DNA of 64,000 nt. It comes from Gammaproteobacteria bacterium. GTDB taxonomy: Bacteria > Pseudomonadota > Gammaproteobacteria > Ga0077536. Where the stretch lies: assembly GCA_016209015.1 (NCBI GenBank), contig JACQWY010000020.1, forward strand, positions 1 through 64,000, written 5' to 3'. Positions 18,244 to 27,011 of this stretch are shown here, piece by piece. Under the pieces are notes generated by a model, which was given only the letters and a program-made list of their open reading frames with translations, did not search any database and was not told the DNA's origin. Position 1 is the stretch's first letter. Every line of letters begins with the position of its first letter. A program made the position numbers and the translations under genes.

Positions 18244-19734
18244 TCACGCCCGGATCCACCCCCGGCTGCGGCTCACCGCCTCCTGCCAGCGCTGCCTGAG
18301 CGACTCCGCGTCCGCCGCCGGCATCCGCGGCTCGAAGCGACGCTCCGCGCGCCACAGGTGCGCGAGCTCGGCTTCGTCGCGCCACACGCCGGTCGCGAGA
18401 CCGGCGAGCCAGGCGGCGCCGAGTGCGGTCGTCTCGGTCACGACGGGCCGCACTACGGGACGCGCCAGCAGATCGGCCTGCAACTGCAGCAGCAGATCGT
18501 TCGCGGCCGCGCCGCCGTCGACGCGCAGCTCCGCGAGCGCGAAGCCTGCGCCGCTCTCGAGCGCAGTCACGAGGTCCGTCACCTGCAGCGCGATGGATTC
18601 CAGTGCGGCACGCGCGAGATGCGCCGCGGTCGTGCCGCGCGTCAGACCGAAGATCGCACCGCGGGCGTAAGGATCCCAGTGCGGCGCGCCGAGGCCCGTG
18701 AAGGCCGGCACGAACGCGACGCCGCCGGAATCCGGCACGCTCGCGGCGAGCGTCTCGACTTCGCCCGATTCGCGGACGAGGCCGAGACCATCCCGCAGCC
18801 ACTGCACGACCGCGCCGCCGACGAAGACTCCGCCCTCGAGCGCATACGTGAGGCGGCCCGCGCGCCGGCAGGCGATCGTCGAGAGCAGACCGCCGGGAGG
18901 AATGTGGGCTTCCGTGCCGGTGTGCATGAGGAGGAAGCAGCCCGTGCCGTACGTGTTCTTCGCGAGCCCCGGCGCGAAGCAGGCCTGTCCCGCGAGCGCA
19001 CCCTGTTGATCGCCGACGAGTGCGGCGATTGGAATGCCGGCGAGCCCGGGGACCGACGTCACCGTGCCGAGCACGCCGCTGCTGTCGACGATGCGCGGCA
19101 GGATCGCGCGCGGCACGTCGAACGCCGCGAGCAGCGCGTCGCTCCAGTCGCCGGTGTGGAGATCGCAGAGCAGCGTGCGCGAGGCATTGCTCGCATCCGT
19201 CACATGCAGCGCACCGCCCGTGAGCTTCCAGGCGAGCCAGGTGTCGACGGTGCCGAACGCGAGCTCTCCGGCCGCGGCGCGCGCGCGCAATCCGGCGTCG
19301 GCATCGAGCAGCCACCCGAGCTTCGTCGCCGAGAAATAGGGATCGAGCACGAGCCCGCTGCGTTTCCGGATCTCGCCCTCGCGGCCCGCCGCGCGGAGCG
19401 CCGCGCAGCGATCGGCGGTGCGGCGATCCTGCCAGACGATCGCGGGCGCGACCGCCGCGCCGGTGCGGCGATCCCACAGCAGCGTCGTCTCGCGCTGGTT
19501 CGCGATGCCGAGCGCCGCGACGTCCCGCGCCCTGATGCCGGCGCCCGCGAGCGCGTCGACCGCGACTTCGGACTGGCTCCGCCACAGCGTCTCGGGATCG
19601 TGCTCGACCCAGCCGGGCGCCGGATAGATCTGCGGGAACTCGCGCTGCGCGACTGCGATCGGCACGCCCGCACCGTCGAAGACGATGGCGCGCGAGCTCG
19701 TCGTGCCCTGGTCGAGTGCCAAGAGGTAGGCCAC
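18244..19734 (-). CDS. glpK: Glycerol kinase
   Basis: 496 residues from a GTG start at 19734 preceded by GGGGGA; that length is normal for GlpK (about 500). It phosphorylates glycerol to glycerol-3-phosphate with ATP in the cytosol. FGGY-kinase features include [16 protein letters not shown] at the N-terminus, [27 protein letters not shown] and [17 protein letters not shown]. No glpF or glpD is adjacent, so it stands alone here. The 3' end abuts a MITE, which may have supplied or replaced its terminator. Confidence 0.95.
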   Translation of the reverse strand: MAYLLALDQGTTSSRAIVFDGAGVPIAVAQREFPQIYPAPGWVEHDPETLWRSQSEVAVDALAGAGIRARDVAALGIANQRETTLLWDRRTGAAVAPAIVWQDRRTADRCAALRAAGREGEIRKRSGLVLDPYFSATKLGWLLDADAGLRARAAAGELAFGTVDTWLAWKLTGGALHVTDASNASRTLLCDLHTGDWSDALLAAFDVPRAILPRIVDSSGVLGTVTSVPGLAGIPIAALVGDQQGALAGQACFAPGLAKNTYGTGCFLLMHTGTEAHIPPGGLLSTIACRRAGRLTYALEGGVFVGGAVVQWLRDGLGLVRESGEVETLAASVPDSGGVAFVPAFTGLGAPHWDPYARGAIFGLTRGTTAAHLARAALESIALQVTDLVTALESGAGFALAELRVDGGAAANDLLLQLQADLLARPVVRPVVTETTALGAAWLAGLATGVWRDEAELAHLWRAERRFEPRMPAADAESLRQRWQEAVSRSRGWIRA

Positions 19735-19809
19735 GGCAGATCCCCCGTCGATGATGCCGGGACGATAGGCACGATGGCGAGCAGTGTCCAGCACGGCGGC
19801 CGCAGGCGC

Positions 19810-19839
19810 TTGACCGCGTCTCGCCCCGCCGACTAGAGT
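19810..19839 (+). promoter_or_regulatory. Candidate promoter for the DUF1326 gene
   Basis: TTGACC (19810-19815), 18-base spacer, TAGAGT (19834-19839), about 36 bases before the start codon. It lies between the divergent glpK and DUF1326 genes. The spacing is one base longer than ideal. Confidence 0.5.
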
Positions 19840-19875
19840 CGAACGCACACGGTCCGTTCAGCGAGGAGAGGTGCG

Positions 19876-20502
19876 ATGTCCACAGCCTGGTCGGTCGAAG
19901 GGGAATACATGGAAGCCTGCAGTTGCGATTTCCTGTGTCCCTGCATCATCAAGAACATGGCCCTGCCCGCGACCCACGATTTCTGCAAGGTCGCGCTCAC
20001 GTTCGAAATCACGAAAGGCAAATTCGGCGACGTCCCGCTCGACGGCGTGCGCTTCGCGATGATCGCGGAATCGCAGGCCATGATGGCGGCGGGCGGCTGG
20101 AAGGCCGGGCTCGTGGTCGACTCCGCGGCGAGCGAGGCCCAGGCCGCCGCGGTCGGCGCGATCGCGAGCGAAGCGGGCCACGGACCGCTCGCGGGCTTCG
20201 CGCCGCTCATCTCCGAATTCCGCGGCGTCGAGCGCGCGCCGATCGCCTTCGAGCGCAACGGCAACACGCGCTCCGTCGACATCGGCGGCAAGCTCGAGCA
20301 GACCGTCGAAGGTATCCCGAGCCTGACCACGCCCGGTCAGTGCGTCGCGATCGACGAGGCCGCGCATCCGGTCAGCAAACGTCTGAATCTCGCGACCGCG
20401 CTGCGCAACGTCATCAGCGCGTTCGGCATCACCTGGCGCGAGAACACCGGCCGCACGAACGGCCATTTCGCGCCGTTCGCGTGGACGGGCGTGGCGGAGT
20501 GA
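19876..20502 (+). CDS. DUF1326 domain protein
   Basis: 208 residues with the family hallmark CSCDFLCPC at 15-23, four cysteines suited to binding a metal. The remainder is a beta-rich single domain ending NGHFAPFAWTG. DUF1326 proteins are widespread in proteobacteria, often near small membrane partners, and their role is not established. No DUF2182-type membrane partner is adjacent here. A GAGGAG ribosome site precedes the ATG. No signal peptide, so cytosolic. Confidence 0.9.
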   Translation: MSTAWSVEGEYMEACSCDFLCPCIIKNMALPATHDFCKVALTFEITKGKFGDVPLDGVRFAMIAESQAMMAAGGWKAGLVVDSAASEAQAAAVGAIASEAGHGPLAGFAPLISEFRGVERAPIAFERNGNTRSVDIGGKLEQTVEGIPSLTTPGQCVAIDEAAHPVSKRLNLATALRNVISAFGITWRENTGRTNGHFAPFAWTGVAE

Positions 20503-20559
20503 GGGCGGGCGCGTAGCCGGGAGCGGGTGCTGTTCGCCGCGTGAGGACTCCACGGAGCT

Positions 20560-20711
20560 GTCGTCCCGGCGAAGGCCGGGACCCAGTCAGCCACCTCCGG
20601 CAACAGGAGCGAACCTCGCGTATTCCAGAGCGTGTCCCCGCGCAGCGCAATCCCGGGTTCCGCCGTATCGCCGCGGCGACATGACTGGGTCGCGGCCTTC
20701 GCCGGGACGAC
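20560..20711. repeat. REPIN-like inverted pair
   Basis: 20560-20589 and 20682-20711 are inverted repeats over 30 bases with one mismatch. Each contains the hairpin CCCGGCGAAGGCCGGG. This CGTCCCGGCGAAGGCCGGGA motif is a common proteobacterial REP type. It lies in the gene-free stretch 20503-21036. Confidence 0.85.
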
Positions 20712-20757
20712 GAGTTCTTACGGGCTTATAGGTTGCCGTGAAAGAACGGCGGCGCCG

Positions 20758-20850
20758 GCGGGAAATGGGGTCAGGTTCGAATTCGCGGGGAAGCGCCCGG
20801 GTACGCGCCACCGCGTTGGCCGCGAAATCGAACCTGACCCCAATTCCCTC
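20758..20850. repeat. 93-bp palindromic MITE, copy 3
   Basis: Same length and arms as the copies at 3987 and 18151, but inserted in the opposite orientation relative to copy 2: its centre reads GTACGCGCCACCGCGTTGGC. A few mismatches separate its arms. Confidence 0.85.
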
Positions 20851-20894
20851 TACGCGCCTTACATGATTGCGGGTGCTGCACAAACTTCATGCCC

Positions 20895-21024
20895 GTTGGG
20901 CCGACGCAGGAAGCCCAAGAATCAAACACCCGATAGTTTCGAGCATAACTTCATTCACGCCGGGATCGCATTCGCACGCGTCCCGGCTATCGAATATCGG
21001 GCTTCCTGCGTCAGCCCGACCTAC
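20895..21024. repeat. Second REPIN-like pair
   Basis: 20895-20920 (TTGGGCCGACGCAGGAAGCCCAA) and 20994-21024 (inverse of TCGGGCTGACGCAGGAAGCCCGA) face each other. The stems differ by paired changes (TTGGGC with GCCCAA, TCGGGC with GCCCGA), so the fold is kept while sequence varies. The rest of 20503-21036 holds no gene. Confidence 0.7.
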
Positions 21025-21036
21025 GAGGCGTTTTCC

Positions 21037-21828
21037 TCACCCCACCATGCTGTAGCCGCCGCTCACGCTCAGCACCTGGCCGGTAACGTGGCCGGCCGCG
21101 GCGTTCGACGACAGGAAGACGACGGCTTTCGCGATGTCGCCCGGGCGGCCGATCTTCTTCAGCGGCAGGGACTTCGCGATGGCGTCGAGCTGTTCGGGCG
21201 TGAACATCGAATCCTTGTTCACCCACATGCTGTTCGCGCCGACTTCGTCGTCGGCGGGGATCGTCACACCCGGGCAGACGACGTTGCAGCGGATGCCGTT
21301 GCGGCCGTTCTCTTTCGCGACCGTCTTCATGAAGCTGTTGACCGCCGCCTTCATGCCGCCGTAGACGGCTTCGCGCGGCTCGCCCTGACGGCTCGCGTCC
21401 GAGCTGATGGAGACGATCGCGCCGCTCTTCTTCGCGGCCATGAGCGGCAGTACGGCGGATGTGCAGTTCAGCACGCCGACGAAATTGATCTGGATGATCT
21501 TCTGCCAGAACTCGGGTGTCGTCTGCGTGAAGAACATGAGCTGATCCCAGCCCACGTTGTTGACGAGGACGTCGACGCCCGCGCGATCGTTCGCGCTCTT
21601 CACGAGCGCCTGCACCTCGTCTAGCTTCGTCACGTCGCAGCGCACGGCCTCCGCCGAGGCGGCGCCCGCGTCGAGCGCGAGCTTCGCGACGGATTCGGCC
21701 TGCGCGAGATCGATGTCGGCGAGCGTGACGTGGGCGCCTTCGCGCGCGAACTCCAGCGTGATGGCGCGGCCGATGTTCGAGCCGGCACCGGTGACGATGA
21801 CGGATTTTCCTTTGAGCTCCAGATCCAT
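21037..21828 (-). CDS. SDR family 3-hydroxyacyl-CoA/alcohol dehydrogenase
   Basis: 263 residues. Motifs: TGAGSNIG (13-20), NNVG (90-93), catalytic Ser143, Tyr156, Lys160. The segment FFTQTTPEFWQKIIQINFVG and overall pattern resemble BadH-like dehydrogenases that oxidise hydroxyacyl-CoA esters in cyclic-acid degradation; that is a family-level hint only. It lies 36 bases downstream of an enoyl-CoA hydratase on the same strand, a natural next step in beta-oxidation-like chemistry. GGAGG precedes the ATG by 9 bases. Confidence 0.92.
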   Translation of the reverse strand: MDLELKGKSVIVTGAGSNIGRAITLEFAREGAHVTLADIDLAQAESVAKLALDAGAASAEAVRCDVTKLDEVQALVKSANDRAGVDVLVNNVGWDQLMFFTQTTPEFWQKIIQINFVGVLNCTSAVLPLMAAKKSGAIVSISSDASRQGEPREAVYGGMKAAVNSFMKTVAKENGRNGIRCNVVCPGVTIPADDEVGANSMWVNKDSMFTPEQLDAIAKSLPLKKIGRPGDIAKAVVFLSSNAAAGHVTGQVLSVSGGYSMVG

Positions 21829-21864
21829 GAACGTTGTCCTCCGGGGATTGACTGGGTTATCGAA

Positions 21865-22656
21865 TCATTCGTCGCGGTAGTGCGCAGGGCGGGATTCCAG
21901 GAACGCGTCGATGCCTTCCTTGAAGAAGCCCGCGCTCGCGCACAGGATCTGCCCGCGATCCTCGAGCGCGATCGCGGCTTCGAGGCTCGGCGAGTCGATC
22001 GACATGCGCAGGCCCTCTTTCGTCAGGCGGAGCCCCAGGGGCGAAGCCTTCAGCATGTCCTCGGCGAGCGCGCGGCCCGCGGCTTCGAGCTGGTCGCGCT
22101 CGACGAGCTCGGAGACGAGGCCGAGGCCGAGCGCGCGTTCCGGCGCGAGCATGCGGCCGCTCATCATGAGCTCGGCGGCGACGGACTGGCCGACGGAGCG
22201 CGGCAGGAAATAGCTGATGCCGACGTCGCAACCCGTGAGCCCGACCTTCACCATCGCGACGTTGAGCTTCACGTCCTTCGTCGCGATGCGGACGTCGCAG
22301 GCGAGCGCGAACGCGAGCCCGCCGCCCGTCGTCGCGCCGTGGCAGAGCGCGATGAGCGGCTGCGGACAGCGGCGCATGCGCATGAACACCTCGCTCACCT
22401 GACGCTGCACTTCCATGCCGATGATCGGGCCGTGACCCACCGGCCCGGCTTCCTTGATGTCGTAGCCGGCACAGAACGCGCGACCCGTACCGTGCAGGAT
22501 GACGACGCGCGTCTGGCGATGGCGCAGCAGGCCGTCGAAATAGTGCTGGAGCTCGTCGCACATCGTGGGATTGATGGCGTTCAGGCGCTCGGGACGATTC
22601 AGACACAGCCAGTCGATCGCACCCTCGTGCGTGATCTTGATCGTCGTGTAATCCAT
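21865..22656 (-). CDS. Enoyl-CoA hydratase/isomerase family protein
   Basis: 263 residues from the ATG at 22656; the longer upstream ORF is low-complexity shadow. Crotonase motifs: LNRPERLNAIN near residue 20, the oxyanion-hole strand RAFCAGYDIKE around 65, and CHGATTGGGLAFALACD around 105, which forms the second backbone hydrogen bond. The usual catalytic glutamates are not clearly both present, so it may act as an isomerase or hydrolase rather than hydratase. It probably works with the adjoining SDR on an acyl-CoA substrate. Confidence 0.9.
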   Translation of the reverse strand: MDYTTIKITHEGAIDWLCLNRPERLNAINPTMCDELQHYFDGLLRHRQTRVVILHGTGRAFCAGYDIKEAGPVGHGPIIGMEVQRQVSEVFMRMRRCPQPLIALCHGATTGGGLAFALACDVRIATKDVKLNVAMVKVGLTGCDVGISYFLPRSVGQSVAAELMMSGRMLAPERALGLGLVSELVERDQLEAAGRALAEDMLKASPLGLRLTKEGLRMSIDSPSLEAAIALEDRGQILCASAGFFKEGIDAFLESRPAHYRDE

Positions 22657-23011
22657 GGTTTCTCTCTGGGCGGGTGCGGCGGGCGCCGTCCCGCCTCGTC
22701 GTGCGCTGCCGGCCGTTGCGGCGGCAGCGGGGTTGGGGATGGCGCCGGATTGTAGCACGCGCGATCCGGACCGCCGGCCGGCCGGCCGGCGCAGCGCTGC
22801 AGGAAATGATCTGAGGCAGGAAAGGCCGGCACGGCCGGGGCGGCCGGCCGCGCCTGAAATGGCACTCGTCGGTGCGCCACCGCCGGCGCTGGAGGTCACG
22901 AGAGCTCATGCCGCGCCGGGCAAGGACGGCGCGGCGGGTCACGCGGGGTGTTCCGGGCCCATCGAGTAATGCCGGCCGGCGCGCGAAAGGTTCAGTCGCG
23001 CACGGCTGCGC
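22657..23011. other. Gene-free stretch with GC palindromes
   Basis: I see no gene here. Bases 22773-22790 are a run of GCCGGCC units and are self-complementary, followed by AGCGCTGCAG. This separates the divergent catabolic genes from the end of the nos operon and could act as a terminator-like or silent region. Confidence 0.5.
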
Positions 23012-23671
23012 TCAGAAGCGCGGGAACAGTACCTCGTTCTCGACCCGGATGTGCTCCCGCAGATCCGCCACGAGCTTCGCGAGCCCGGTGTACAGCGCCC
23101 GCCAGGTGCCGCAGGCGTCGGGCGGCGGCGTGAAATCGCCGGTGAGCGCGACGAGCTTCGCGATGTGCAGCGTGTGGTCGTCGTGCTCGAGCCGCATCAT
23201 GTTGATGGGGTTCACGATCATGGGGTGGCCGCCGGCCTGCATGATCGGGAACAGCACCTGCTCCTCGCGCTGCATGTGGGATTCGAGGTTCGCAGCGATC
23301 GTGCGCAGCAGCTTGCCGAGCCCGGCGGGCAGGCCGGGGTGCGCGCCGTGCGCCGCCTCGACGCGCTGCAGTGCCTGCTCGAGCTCCGCGAGATCGCTGC
23401 GATGCGTGGCATGGAAGCGTTGCAGGATCCACTCGATCAGCGCGTCGGTCTCGGCCGGCATCGCGGGCGGTGGCTCGGTGAGACGGGCGAGCTCGGCGAC
23501 GACGGCATCGACGTCGCAGCCGGCGCGTCCGGCGGCGGTGTCGAGCGGCAGACCGGCATCCGCGCAGCAGTCGAGCTGATGGCGCCGGAGCACGGCGCTC
23601 GCGCCGGGCAGCTCCGCGGCGAGCTTGCCGAGCGTCAGCGCGGCGAGGTTCGAATCGAGCGGCAAGGTCAT
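23012..23671 (-). CDS. ytfE: Iron-sulfur cluster repair di-iron protein (RIC/YtfE/ScdA)
   Basis: 219 residues. The N-terminal ScdA-type domain carries the double cysteine DCCADAG (34-40). The C-terminal hemerythrin-like four-helix bundle carries His and Glu ligands for a di-iron site: FHATH (86-90), SHMQREE (131-137), EHDDH (162-166), EHIRVENE (206-213). RIC proteins restore Fe-S clusters damaged by NO or oxidants. It starts 46 bases after the stop of the preceding gene apbE, so it is probably the last gene of the nos operon, which suits co-expression under nitrosative conditions. Confidence 0.93.
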   Translation of the reverse strand: MTLPLDSNLAALTLGKLAAELPGASAVLRRHQLDCCADAGLPLDTAAGRAGCDVDAVVAELARLTEPPPAMPAETDALIEWILQRFHATHRSDLAELEQALQRVEAAHGAHPGLPAGLGKLLRTIAANLESHMQREEQVLFPIMQAGGHPMIVNPINMMRLEHDDHTLHIAKLVALTGDFTPPPDACGTWRALYTGLAKLVADLREHIRVENEVLFPRF

Positions 23672-23717
23672 GGTGTCTTTCTCCCGGGGTGTCGTGGGCG
23701 CGCGGTGCGCGCCCGTG

Positions 23718-24749
23718 TCAGTGCACGAGCCCGGCCGCGTACGCGCGGAAGCCGGACGTGGATTCGGTGCGGAAGCCGGCCGGCGTGCGGATGACGAACA
23801 GCGCTGCGAGCTTCTGCTGCTCGGCGAGCGCGCGCGCCTCGTCCGGCCCCATCACCATGAGCGCGGTATCCCAGCCGTTCGCCGAGAGCGCGCTCGGTGC
23901 GACGACGGAGACCGAGGTCAGGGCGTGCGTGATCGGCCGGCCGGTGCGCGGATCGAGGATGTGCGAATAGCGCCGGCCGCCTGCGTCGAAGTACGCGCGA
24001 TAGTCGCCCGCCGTCGAGAGAGCCTGGCCTTCGACCTCGGCCGTCGCGACGAGCGCGCGCGGCGTCGCGAGCGGATTCTCGATGCCGATGCGCCAGGCGC
24101 TCCCGTCGGGCTTGCGGCCCTTGCTCAGCACCTCGCCGCCGAGCTCGACGAGATAGTCGCCATGACCCTCGCGTTCGAGGAATGCGGCGAGCTGGTCGAT
24201 CGCGAGCCCGGGACCGATGGCGTTGAGGTCGATGACCATCGCGGGATCGTCCTTGCGCAGCGCCGGCGGCTCGAGCCGCACGTGGAGCTTTCTGAAACCG
24301 ATGTCCTGCTTCGCCTGCGCGATCTCCGCCTCGCTCGGCACGGTCTGCGGCTTCTTCACGGGGCCGAAGCCCCAGGCGTTCACGAGCGGCCCGACCGTCA
24401 CGTCGAATGCCCCGTTCGTCAGCGCGCTGATGCGCTGTGCTTCCGCGACGACGACCGCGACGTCCGCGCTCACCGGCACCCACTCGCGCGTGCGCGCCGC
24501 GTTGAAGCGCGAGAGATCGGAGTCCGGCCGGTAGGTCGAGAGCCCGCGATCGAGCGTCGCGAGGATGACGGCGATGCCGGCTTCGAGCTGCGCGCGCGGG
24601 AACGGTGTCGCATCCCGCGCGGCCACTTCCAGGTGATAACTCGTGCCCATGGTCGGGCCGCGGAACTGTTCGACGTGGCGCGCCGGCTGGCAGCCGGCGA
24701 GCAGCGCGAGCGCGGCGCAGGCGACGACGGCGCGCAGATCCGGGCTCAC
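23718..24749 (-). CDS. apbE: ApbE-type FAD:protein FMN transferase (NosX-like)
   Basis: 343 residues from a GTG that overlaps the nosL stop, which suggests translational coupling. The N-terminus is a lipoprotein signal with lipobox LLAGC, so it is anchored outside the inner membrane. The ApbE core shows GPTMGTSYHLEV, DLNAIGPGLAID, LVELGGEVLSKG, HILDPRTGRPI and NGWDTALMVMG. ApbE proteins transfer FMN to a threonine of partner proteins. In nos loci this activity (NosX) flavinylates NosR, whose SGATVT acceptor motif is encoded four genes upstream. Confidence 0.92.
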   Translation of the reverse strand: MSPDLRAVVACAALALLAGCQPARHVEQFRGPTMGTSYHLEVAARDATPFPRAQLEAGIAVILATLDRGLSTYRPDSDLSRFNAARTREWVPVSADVAVVVAEAQRISALTNGAFDVTVGPLVNAWGFGPVKKPQTVPSEAEIAQAKQDIGFRKLHVRLEPPALRKDDPAMVIDLNAIGPGLAIDQLAAFLEREGHGDYLVELGGEVLSKGRKPDGSAWRIGIENPLATPRALVATAEVEGQALSTAGDYRAYFDAGGRRYSHILDPRTGRPITHALTSVSVVAPSALSANGWDTALMVMGPDEARALAEQQKLAALFVIRTPAGFRTESTSGFRAYAAGLVH

Positions 24750-25258
24750 ATGTGCTCGTCCGTACCCGCGCCGCCGCGCAGATCCGCCATCTCCGGCGTG
24801 ACCTCGCTGAACGCATGGATCCTGCCGCCGTGCTCTTTCACGAACGCTTCCGCGGCGGGGCGCGCGGCGAACGCGGCGAACGTCGGGCCCATCGAGCCCA
24901 TGAGCCTGCTGCCGGCGACGTAGACCGCGCCGCGCGCATCGATCCACGCACCCTGCGGATGCCGCCAGTCGGTCTGCGCCATGTCCTGCGTATACGCCAC
25001 CTTCACGCGCCGGCGCGTCTCGGGCTTCAGCAGCATCGAGAACATCTCCGTCGTGTCGCAGAAGAAATCGCGCCTGCCGTCCTCGTAGACGATCTGCGCC
25101 TTCGGGCCCGGATAATCGCGCAGCGTCATGCCGTCGAGCGCGCAGGCGGTGTCGGCGTTCGGCTCGACGGCGGAAACCGGCGCAGTGGATTGCGAGCAGG
25201 CCGCGAGCACGAGCGCGGCGAGCGCGAGCAGCGGACGGCGGGGGGTGGCGGTAATCAT
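24746..25258 (-). CDS. nosL: NosL copper chaperone lipoprotein
   Basis: 170 residues. A lipoprotein signal ends in a Leu/Ala-rich stretch followed by AACSQ. The mature protein has CALDGMTLRDYPGPKAQIVY, the Cu(I)-binding region (Cys and Met), and VAGSRLMGSMGPTFAAF, typical of NosL. NosL delivers copper to NosZ in the periplasm. The ATG overlaps the nosY stop (ATGA) and its own stop overlaps the apbE start, so the three are tightly coupled. Confidence 0.93.
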   Translation of the reverse strand: MITATPRRPLLALAALVLAACSQSTAPVSAVEPNADTACALDGMTLRDYPGPKAQIVYEDGRRDFFCDTTEMFSMLLKPETRRRVKVAYTQDMAQTDWRHPQGAWIDARGAVYVAGSRLMGSMGPTFAAFAARPAAEAFVKEHGGRIHAFSEVTPEMADLRGGAGTDEHM

Positions 25259-26082
25259 TTGACCTCCAGGAGACGATAAGCGGCGAAGAGCGGCGTGACG
25301 ATCCACAGCACGAGCACGGAGCCCAGCAGCGGGATCCGGCCGAGCGCGTCCGGCACGACGGTCGCGAGACCGTAGAGCGAGCGCATGTCGGGCAGCGCCG
25401 CGATGTTCGTGAGCCGGTAGACGTCGGTCGGATTCAGCATGAGCGCGAACGGCAGCACGGCGCCGGAGTAGCGCCCGTCGTCCGCGACGAGCGAGCCGAG
25501 CAGCAGCAGGTCGTAGACGAGCACGTAGAAGAACCAGAGCGCAACCGCGAGGCCGATCGCGGTGACGCGGCTCTTCGCGGCGACGGAGAGCGCGACCGCG
25601 AGGCTCAGGAAGACGCAGCCGAGCGCGAGCGTGCTCAGCATGAATACGAGGTAGGGCGCCATCGCACCGACCCCGAGCGACCAGGCGAAGATCGCGCCGA
25701 CGAGGCCGAAACCGACGAACGTCGCGACCGCGAGTGCCGCGGCGAGCCCGCAGAACTTGCCGAGCAGGAACTCGGCGCGCGTGATCGGCATCGAGAGCAG
25801 GAGATCGAGCGAGCCGCGCTCGCTCTCGCCGACGACCGCGTCGTAACCGAGGATGAGCGCGATCAGCGGCACGAGATAGATGACGAGCGAGACGAGGCTC
25901 GCGATCGTCGCGTCGAGACCCTGCAGACCGACAGCGCCCTCGCTCGCCGTCCCGAAGAACGCGATGACGAGCGCGAAGACCGTGAACACCGTCGCCGCGA
26001 CGAGCACCCAGCGGCTGCGCAGACGATCCCGGAATTCCTTGCCCGCGACGATCGCGAGCTGGCGTGGTTCGAAGTTCAACAT
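25255..26082 (-). CDS. nosY: NosY ABC transporter permease
   Basis: 275 residues with six predicted membrane helices. The cytosolic stretch GYDAVVGESERGSLDLLLSM is a conserved feature of NosY-type permeases, and the chain ends AAYRLLEVK. NosDFY forms a membrane machine needed to mature the CuZ centre of NosZ. The start overlaps the end of nosF by 7 bases, consistent with a single transcript. Confidence 0.93.
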   Translation of the reverse strand: MLNFEPRQLAIVAGKEFRDRLRSRWVLVAATVFTVFALVIAFFGTASEGAVGLQGLDATIASLVSLVIYLVPLIALILGYDAVVGESERGSLDLLLSMPITRAEFLLGKFCGLAAALAVATFVGFGLVGAIFAWSLGVGAMAPYLVFMLSTLALGCVFLSLAVALSVAAKSRVTAIGLAVALWFFYVLVYDLLLLGSLVADDGRYSGAVLPFALMLNPTDVYRLTNIAALPDMRSLYGLATVVPDALGRIPLLGSVLVLWIVTPLFAAYRLLEVK

Positions 26083-27011
26083 GGCGAGCCTCCCGCGAAC
26101 GCGGCCGTATGCTCGAGGTAGACGTCCTCGAGCGAGGGGCGCTTGAGATCGATATCGAGCACTTCGGCACCGCGCGTCGCGAGCGCCGCGAGCACGCTCA
26201 TCTTGCGCGCCGGCGTGCAGGTGAAGCCGTAGCCCTCGCCCCGCGGCGCGAGCTTCAAGCCCGTCTCGCGCGCGAGCCAGGCACCGAACGACTGTTCCAC
26301 GCCGGGCTTCAGCTTCAGCGCGATCTGCACCGGGAGATCCAGCTCACGGCTCAGCGTGTCGAGATTGCCGGTCGCGCGCACGCGGCCCTGGCTCATCAGC
26401 GCGAGGCGATCGAGGTGGCCCTCGATCTCGGCGAGATTGTGCGAGGACAGGATGATCGTCATGCCGCGCGCCCGGCAGTCCTCGAGGATGCCGTAGAACT
26501 CGCGGATGCCGGCCGGATCGAGGCCCGTCGTCGGCTCGTCGAGCACGAGGAGCCGCGGCGTGCCGAGCAGCGCCTGGGCGAGGCCGAGACGCTGGCGCAT
26601 GCCCTTCGAGTAGCCGCGCAACGGGCGCTGCGCCGCGTGCGCGAGGCCCACCTTGTCGAGCAGCGGACGGGCCGCGGAGAGTGTGAGGCCCTTCAGCTTC
26701 GCGTAGAAGTGCAGCGTCTCGAGCCCCGTGAGGTTCTCGTAGAACGCGACGTTCTCGGGCAGATAGGCGAGCTGGCGGCGCACGTCGCGGAACGCCGGGC
26801 CGAGCACCGGCACGCCCATGCAGCGGATTTCGCCGGCCTGCGGCGCGACGAGGCCGAGCACGAGCCTGATGAGCGTGCTCTTGCCCGCGCCGTTGTGGCC
26901 GATGAGGCCGAAGATCTCGCCCGGCGCGACGTCGAGATCGACGCCGTCGACGGCGCGCACTTCGCCGTAGGTGCGCGTGACGCCGCGCGCTTCAATGACC
27001 GGCACGTTCAT
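26076..27011 (-). CDS. nosF: NosF ABC transporter ATPase
   Basis: 311 residues. Walker A GHNGAGKST (38-46), ABC signature YSKGMRQRLGLAQALLG, Walker B LLVLDEPTTGLD, and a switch His in SSHNLAEIE. It supplies ATP power to NosY/NosD. I used ATG 27011, with GGAGA 8 bases upstream, rather than the in-frame ATG at 27032. The gene overlaps the 3' end of nosD by 20 bases. Confidence 0.94.
   Translation of the reverse strand: MNVPVIEARGVTRTYGEVRAVDGVDLDVAPGEIFGLIGHNGAGKSTLIRLVLGLVAPQAGEIRCMGVPVLGPAFRDVRRQLAYLPENVAFYENLTGLETLHFYAKLKGLTLSAARPLLDKVGLAHAAQRPLRGYSKGMRQRLGLAQALLGTPRLLVLDEPTTGLDPAGIREFYGILEDCRARGMTIILSSHNLAEIEGHLDRLALMSQGRVRATGNLDTLSRELDLPVQIALKLKPGVEQSFGAWLARETGLKLAPRGEGYGFTCTPARKMSVLAALATRGAEVLDIDLKRPSLEDVYLEHTAAFAGGSPC

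Noticed and set aside
20503-21036. CRISPR array
   Set aside because: The repeats are inverted pairs of differing types without regular spacers or cas genes.
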